From Perognathus longimembris pacificus (lineage: Eukaryota > Chordata > Mammalia > Rodentia > Heteromyidae), in the NCBI RefSeq assembly GCF_023159225.1, contig NC_063161.1:121806958-121870957 (forward strand): a DNA stretch of 64,000 bases, in the 5' to 3' direction. The first letter of the stretch is position 1; each line of letters starts with the position of its first letter. The notes beneath the pieces are model-generated. The model was given only the letters and a program-made list of their open reading frames with translations, was not told where the DNA came from and ran no database searches. A program made the position numbers and the translations under genes. Shown here in pieces: positions 58,643-64,000 of this stretch.

Positions 58643-61167
58643 ATTTATTTATTGTCAAAGTAATGTGCAGAGGTTAGAGTTTCATACATAAGACTGTGAG
58701 TACATTTCTTATCAAACATGTTACCTGTTCTCTCATTTTTCTCCTATCCTCCTCACTCCCCAATTGCTTCCCCTCCCCCTGAGTTGTTCAGTTGGTTTAC
58801 AGCATATTTTCTTGTGAGTATTGCTGTTGCATTGGTTTGCCTTTCACCCTTTGTCTTTCCAATTTGATGTTCCCCTTCCTTTCCCTACTTCTGATAAATG
58901 TATATACAATACCCAGGGTACCAAAATCAGTTACAGTGACATCAGGTGTAAAACAATGGGGAAGAAAGACAAAAGGAAAAGGCAGAATTTCACATGATAC
59001 ACTGAAAATAATATCAACAATGATAAACCACTTATTTCCATACCTTGAAGTTCATTTCACTTAACACCATCTTACGTGTTCATATGTACTAGCTATTGAG
59101 CTATTGTGATCTTCTGCTAGGACCAGCCTAGACATGTACTAGGTATTCCCAATGAGAGAAACCAGAGAGTCTATGTTTCTTTGAGTCTGGGTCACTTAAT
59201 TTAATATGATATTTTCCAAGTCTTTCTTTTTCCTTATGAATGGGGCAATGCCATTCTTTCTGTTAGAAGTATAGGATTCCATTGTGTATAGGTACCACAT
59301 TTTCTTGACCCATTAATTTACTGATGGGCATCTGGGTTGGTTCTATATTTTAGTGATGGTAACTTGTGCTGCGATGAACATAGTTGTGCTGGTAGCTTTA
59401 GTGTGGTCTTCCTTGTAATCCTTTCAGTAAATGCCCCAAAGTGGGGCTGCTGAGTTATATGGGAGCTCTATGTTTAGCCTTTTGAGGAACCTTCACACTG
59501 GTTTCCAGAGTGTGAACAAGTTTACACTCCCACCAACAGTGTAGTAGGGTTCCCTTTGGCCTCATCCCAGACAGCATCGGTTGTTACCAGTTTTCTTGAT
59601 AATGGCGATTCTTGCTGGGGTGAGGTGGAATCTCAATGTTGTTTTGATTTGCATTCCTTTTATGGCCAGTGATGTAGAGTACTTCTTTATGTGTCTCTTG
59701 GCCATTCTCATTTCCTCTTTAGAGAAGTCTCTGTTTAAGTTTTTAGCCCATTTGTTGAGGGGGCCATTGGTTCTTTGAGGATTTGTTTTGGAAGAATTTA
59801 ATTTTTTGAGGTCTATGTGTGTTTTAGATATGAGGCCCTTATCTGTTGTATGGCCAGTGAAGATCTTATCCCAAGCTGTGGACTATTTATCTTGCAAGCT
59901 ATGTCCTTTGCCTTGCAGAAGCTCTGCAGTTTGATGCAATCCCATTTGTCCAATCTTTCTTTGATTTGTTGTGTTTCTGGGCATTTATTAGATAAGTTTC
60001 AACCTTTGCCAAGGAACCCAAGTGTTTCACCTATTCCTTCCAGCAATGTTTTAAGGATTTCTGAAGGTTCTTTTTTTGTTTTTGTTTTTATTTTTGTTTT
60101 TGTTCAGTCATGGGGTTGAACTCTGGGCCTGGGTGCTGTCTCTGAGTTCTTCAGCACAAGGCTAGTGCTCTACCACTTGATTCATAGCACCACTTCAAGA
60201 GTTTCTTCTTTTACCTCAAGGTCTGTGATCCATTTGGAATTGACTCTGGTGCAGAATGATAAATAAGGATCTAGCTTTAGTTTGCTACAGGTGTTTAACC
60301 AATTTTTTCCAGCACCACTTGTTTAAAAGGCTGTCTTTCTTCCATTGTAGTTTTTTTTTTTAGCTCCTTTATCAAAGTTTAAGTGGCTATATGTCTGCAG
60401 TTTCATTTCTGGATCTTCAGTTCTATTCCAGTTGTCCTCAGGCCTCTTCTGTGCCAGTACCAAGCTGTTTTTATTACTGTAGCTTTGTAATAGAGTTTGA
60501 AGTTTGGTATTGAAATTCCTCCAGGTCTGTTCTTCCTTGTTAAGGATTGTTTTTGCTATTCTGGGTCTTTTATTGTTCCATATGAATTTCTGGATTGATT
60601 CCTCTATTTCATTAAAGAATGGTGCTGGGATATTGGTTGGTACTGCATTGTAGATAGCCTTTGGCAGTTTTGCCATTTTTACGATGTCAGTCCTCCCAAT
60701 CCAGGAGCATGGGAAGTTTTTCCATTTCCTTAGTTCTCTCATTTTTTTTTTTTCAAGTAGAAAAAGGTTTCATCATAGAGGTCTTTCACGTCTTTGGTTA
60801 AAGTTATTTCTAAGTACTTTTTTCAGGCTATTGCAAAAGGAGTTGATTTTCTGATTTCAGCCTTGCTGTTCGCATTGCCTACATACAGAAAAGCCATTGA
60901 CTTTTGAAGATGCATTTTATATCCTGCTACTTTGCCAAAGTTTTGAATCAGCTCAAGTAACTTCGGAGTAGAGTCTATGGGGTTCTTTAAATACAGGATC
61001 ATGTCATCTTCAAAGACAGAGAGTTTTACTTCATCTTTCCCTATTTGGATCCCCTTTATATTTGCCTCTTGCCTTATTGCTCTGGCTAGGAATTCTAGTA
61101 CCTGTTGAAGAGGAGTCGAGAAAGCAGACATCCTTGTCTTGCTCCTGATTTTAAAGGAAATGGCTTT
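58643..61167 (-). mobile_element. 5'-truncated L1, antisense, 2.5 kb
   Basis: Antisense from TTTATTTATTGTCAAAG through the 3'UTR and ORF2 C-terminal half up to the reverse-transcriptase thumb region. Minus frame 60823-61173 includes [12 protein letters not shown] and [15 protein letters not shown], with the catalytic FADD altered to FEDD; 60323-60742 includes [17 protein letters not shown]. Frames are broken. Target-site duplication with one mismatch: AAACAAACACAGATTT (58627-58642) and AAACAAACCCAGATTT (61168-61183). A SINE right unit interrupts it at about 60070-60200. Confidence 0.92.
60070..60200 (-). mobile_element. SINE right-monomer fragment in L1
   Basis: A GTTTTT-type run (tail complement), then CAGTCATGGGGTTGAACTC, GGGCCTGGGTGCTGTCTCTG and CTCTACCACTTGATTCATAG: the antisense right unit only, inserted in the L1 ORF2 region. 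Confidence 0.8.
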
Positions 61168-61183
61168 AAACAAACCCAGATTT

Positions 61184-64000
61184 GAAAATAAAAAGCACTA
61201 TAATGTGCAGGAAGAAACTAAGGCAAATAATAAACTCAGGAAAAAGCAGTGGCATATCTAAGATACTTATGAAAGTGAGATTTCTTTTGGCACAAATATG
61301 ATTTTCAAATATCAATTTAACTCATCAGTATTAACAGGAACATAATAATGCTTTACCATTATTGGCTCAAGTACCTGTGATGTACTAGTATTCAAGTTAT
61401 AGAAATCAATGACTAGCTAATTATGTCCTTGTCACAAAATAATAATATATGGAGGACATTTGGAGAAAAGAAATAATAAAGTAACAAGGTGAGATTAGTA
61501 AGAAAATTGGTTAAAGTAGTAAATTCTCAACATTTTGTTTTGGAATATAAAAATGAATGTTTGGAGAAGAATGAAAGGGGTGACATTGAACAAGATGCAT
61601 TGTCCTTCTAAACTGATATGTTGAATGCTAACCCTCTGCATAACTATTTACATTTTAATAAAAAAGAAATAAAAGCTTGGAATTCTGACAGTTTACCTAG
61701 CCATGACTATGAGTTGTTCCACTTTCCTGCCAGACTGTTTAACTAAGTCAACTGATGCCTGTGTCTCAAGAGGGTTCTACTGCAGGAAGTACTAAAAGAG
61801 ACAAAGTGCTAGGTAGCTGTATTTCTCAAACAACCATTTATTTCCTTTATTTTTTCCTCTGAATGAGGCAGACAGAGCCTAAATTGAATATCATATTAGA
61901 CTGCATAACTCAGTAGTCTATAATTCACTGTAGATCACTTGTTTATCCATTTCTATGTCAATTTGTGATACAGAAATGAGCTAGTGGCATGAGTCATGTA
62001 TGAATAAATCTTCTGAATTTCACCCAGTAAGAAAGTCTGTGGTTGACTTTCCACAGTAGAATGTAATTGGGACTGAAAGAAATAAGAGCCCATGCTTTAC
62101 TTCAGAGGTTTTTTTAGTCCTAAACAGAGGGACATCAACGTAATTTGTTTAAGTATGTGAATTAACTTGGTAAGAATTATTTCTTAGGCTCTCCTTTCTT
62201 TCCATATGCTATTGACTCATTTAATTATAGAAGGTTTATTTTGCTTTTAACCAGATTTTAGCTTCTAGATTATTGGGCTTTAAACTTTTAAGACTTCTTA
62301 TTTTTCCTCCTTATTAGAATCCTTGGCAAGATCCCATCACACTACATAAAAGTAAGCCACAACACAGCTCTCCCAGGAAGGTTTTATTTGAAGCAAGTTT
62401 CAGATATAATAAAATGCTCCCATTAGATTGGAAAAATTTAAACAATACCCAGAATAAGTTTATTGTGGAAATGATGCCTAAATTCAAATTATGGTAGCAC
62501 TCAAATGAAAGAATTCTCTCAAGTCCTACAACATTTGGTGAGGGAAAATATGTGGGGGGAAAATGTGCCTACTGCTCAGTGCATAAACTGTGAAAAATGG
62601 GTGATTTGTTTTTTCCTCATCCATCATCAGGGAATTACTTGGTAAGTGCTGTAATATATGATGCTTTGAAAACTTGATGAAATTTGAAACAAAAATAAAA
62701 CCAGACAACTCTTTGCATCTATCACAGGTAGAATCTACCTAGTTCTAACTCTTACTTTGCCACCTATTGCTGACAACCCGATTTCTGGCTGGTTGTTACA
62801 TTTAATGCTGCCGTCCCTTACAAGATGGAAGCAGCTGTTGGTTGCATGAGAGAGGGATTGCATGAGAAAAGTAATTCCATACACTGCATTTGGGGTTGTT
62901 AAATGTGCTACTTTTGTCTTTGGACTTTTGGCAGTTGTTCTGGGAGTAAATAACATCTGTTATACAATTGGCTGGCAAAACTCATTTGTAATATAATTAA
63001 GCAGCCATCATTTTTTTTGGAACATAAACAAAGATAAATAGCAAATGAATTAGCTAGTTTAACATTATTGGGTGGCTTACAGCTAGACAGGGACAATACA
63101 GAATTTTTATGTATGCAGTATTTCTACCAAGTCAGCTAACATAGCCCAAAGCAAGCATTACTGTTTTTATCCTAGAATAAAGAGGGTTAACATAACCCTA
63201 GTCACCTAGCTTCTGCCATATTTGAGGACTTTCTTTTATCTAGCATGGTGGTAGGTCCAGGTCAGCTTCTTTCTCTTTAAATCATGTTTTTAATATACTT
63301 ATATTTGGCATTTGATTTTCTGGAATGCTTGTCATCCTTTCTTCATTAATGTATTTGAATAAAAAAATACTTTAACTTACCTTTTTCCCCAGTTTATCTG
63401 GTAGAGTAGATTCATCCATGGAAAAAGGTCATAAAAGAAGAAAAAAAATAGATGGTCCTTTATTTTTTTTTTCTTTTTCTTATGTTCTTAAGTGCTCTTT
63501 CCCAAATAGATGAGATGATAGAGGGCCATTTTAATGCAACTTTTCAATTTATAGTTAACCCTGTTTTTGTATTAAAAAATAAAAGAGAACCGATGGCTCA
63601 CAGTAGTGCTGATCTTCATTGCTCTCACTGTCTCCTTTGGCATCCAGTGCTTTGGTCAACTTCACAGTCCTTAGGATTATTCACTGCTTATGGATGGCAG
63701 GAAAATAAAAGGGTAAAGCTTTCAAAGTTTGATGATAGAGGAACAAGGAATCTAATTGTCAGTGAAGGCTTTCAATCTGAACTCTGCTTAACTGGAGATA
63801 TATATTTATGTCACTATTTGAAAGTAGGAGCTATTTCCTCAAACACTAGAATGTAGACAAGTATCTATAAAAATGTGTTCTATAAAAATTATTTTTCATA
63901 ATGATATTTTTTAAAAGTTCCTAGACTATAGCATCAAAATGAGATCTATAAATGCTAATGATTATCAATAATGAAATAAATTACTTATTTGCATTGTTAC
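61184..64000. other. Unique noncoding DNA
   Basis: No recognised mobile element in 2.8 kb. It contains the longest ATG-initiated frame outside repeats (63452-63856, 134 codons), which shows no domain I recognise. Repeat-free stretches such as 62700-63100 could include conserved noncoding DNA. Confidence 0.5.

Noticed and set aside
63452..63856. 134-codon ATG frame with a hydrophobic N-terminus
   Set aside because: The N-terminus comes from a T-rich stretch (poly-F) and no domain is recognisable. Isolated, with no splice or promoter context seen; chance frame is more likely. A translated search with no rodent homologue would settle it.

Overview
This window is mammalian, almost certainly rodent, intergenic or intronic DNA. 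It is AT-rich and intron-like, with no host coding exon I can support. It is dominated by LINE-1 (L1) pieces, many sharing one 3' end, and by two-part SINEs. The SINE left half is either an ID-type tRNA-derived unit or a 7SL (B1/Alu-like) unit, and the right half is shared by both types. As I recall, the ID-type dimer fits IDL-Geo, described from Geomyoidea (kangaroo rats, pocket mice, pocket gophers). I infer that group from repeat content only. Nothing here looks bacterial and there is no CRISPR, operon or defence system.

Layout. 1-5.16 kb is unique AT-rich DNA with microsatellites and one short antisense L1 tail. 5.16-10.25 kb is an endogenous retrovirus-like element on the minus strand: two ~558-bp LTRs, a primer-binding site resembling the tRNA-Lys1,2 type, a polypurine tract and a leader splice-donor candidate, but no recognisable gag, pol or env. 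10.41-11.91 kb is an L1 with a 5' inversion (twin-priming structure). 11.9-37.9 kb is unique DNA with L1 fragments (14.3, 23.1, 26.7, 29.2, 29.9 and 37.5 kb), SINEs, two MIR-like pieces and a 100-bp duplication.

38.09-46.24 kb is a nearly full-length but dead L1: 5'UTR with a SINE insertion, broken ORF1, broken ORF2 and 3'UTR. It carries about 400 bp of downstream sequence ending in its own AATAAA and A-tail, all inside a 13-bp target-site duplication (TSD), which is a 3' transduction. 48.38-50.25 kb is a minus-strand processed pseudogene of ZCWPW1, inserted with SINEs and a purine-rich tract into an older L1 tail and bounded by a 13-bp TSD. 51-64 kb is mostly unique DNA plus one 2.5-kb antisense L1 at 58.6-61.2 kb.

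How the parts relate. L1 machinery explains most of the inserted DNA: its own copies, the SINE dimers and the ZCWPW1 retrocopy. Several insertions keep clear TSDs, so their order can be read: L1 tail before the ZCWPW1 retrocopy; L1 at 29.9 kb before the young SINE at 31.8 kb; 38-kb L1 before the SINE in its 5'UTR. The unique stretches may hold conserved noncoding elements (for example near 47.1-47.6 kb and 55.3 kb), but that cannot be shown without alignments. I found no convincing undescribed functional system. The best leads are the coding-less retroviral element, the L1 3' transduction, the shared-right-half SINE families and the templated duplication.
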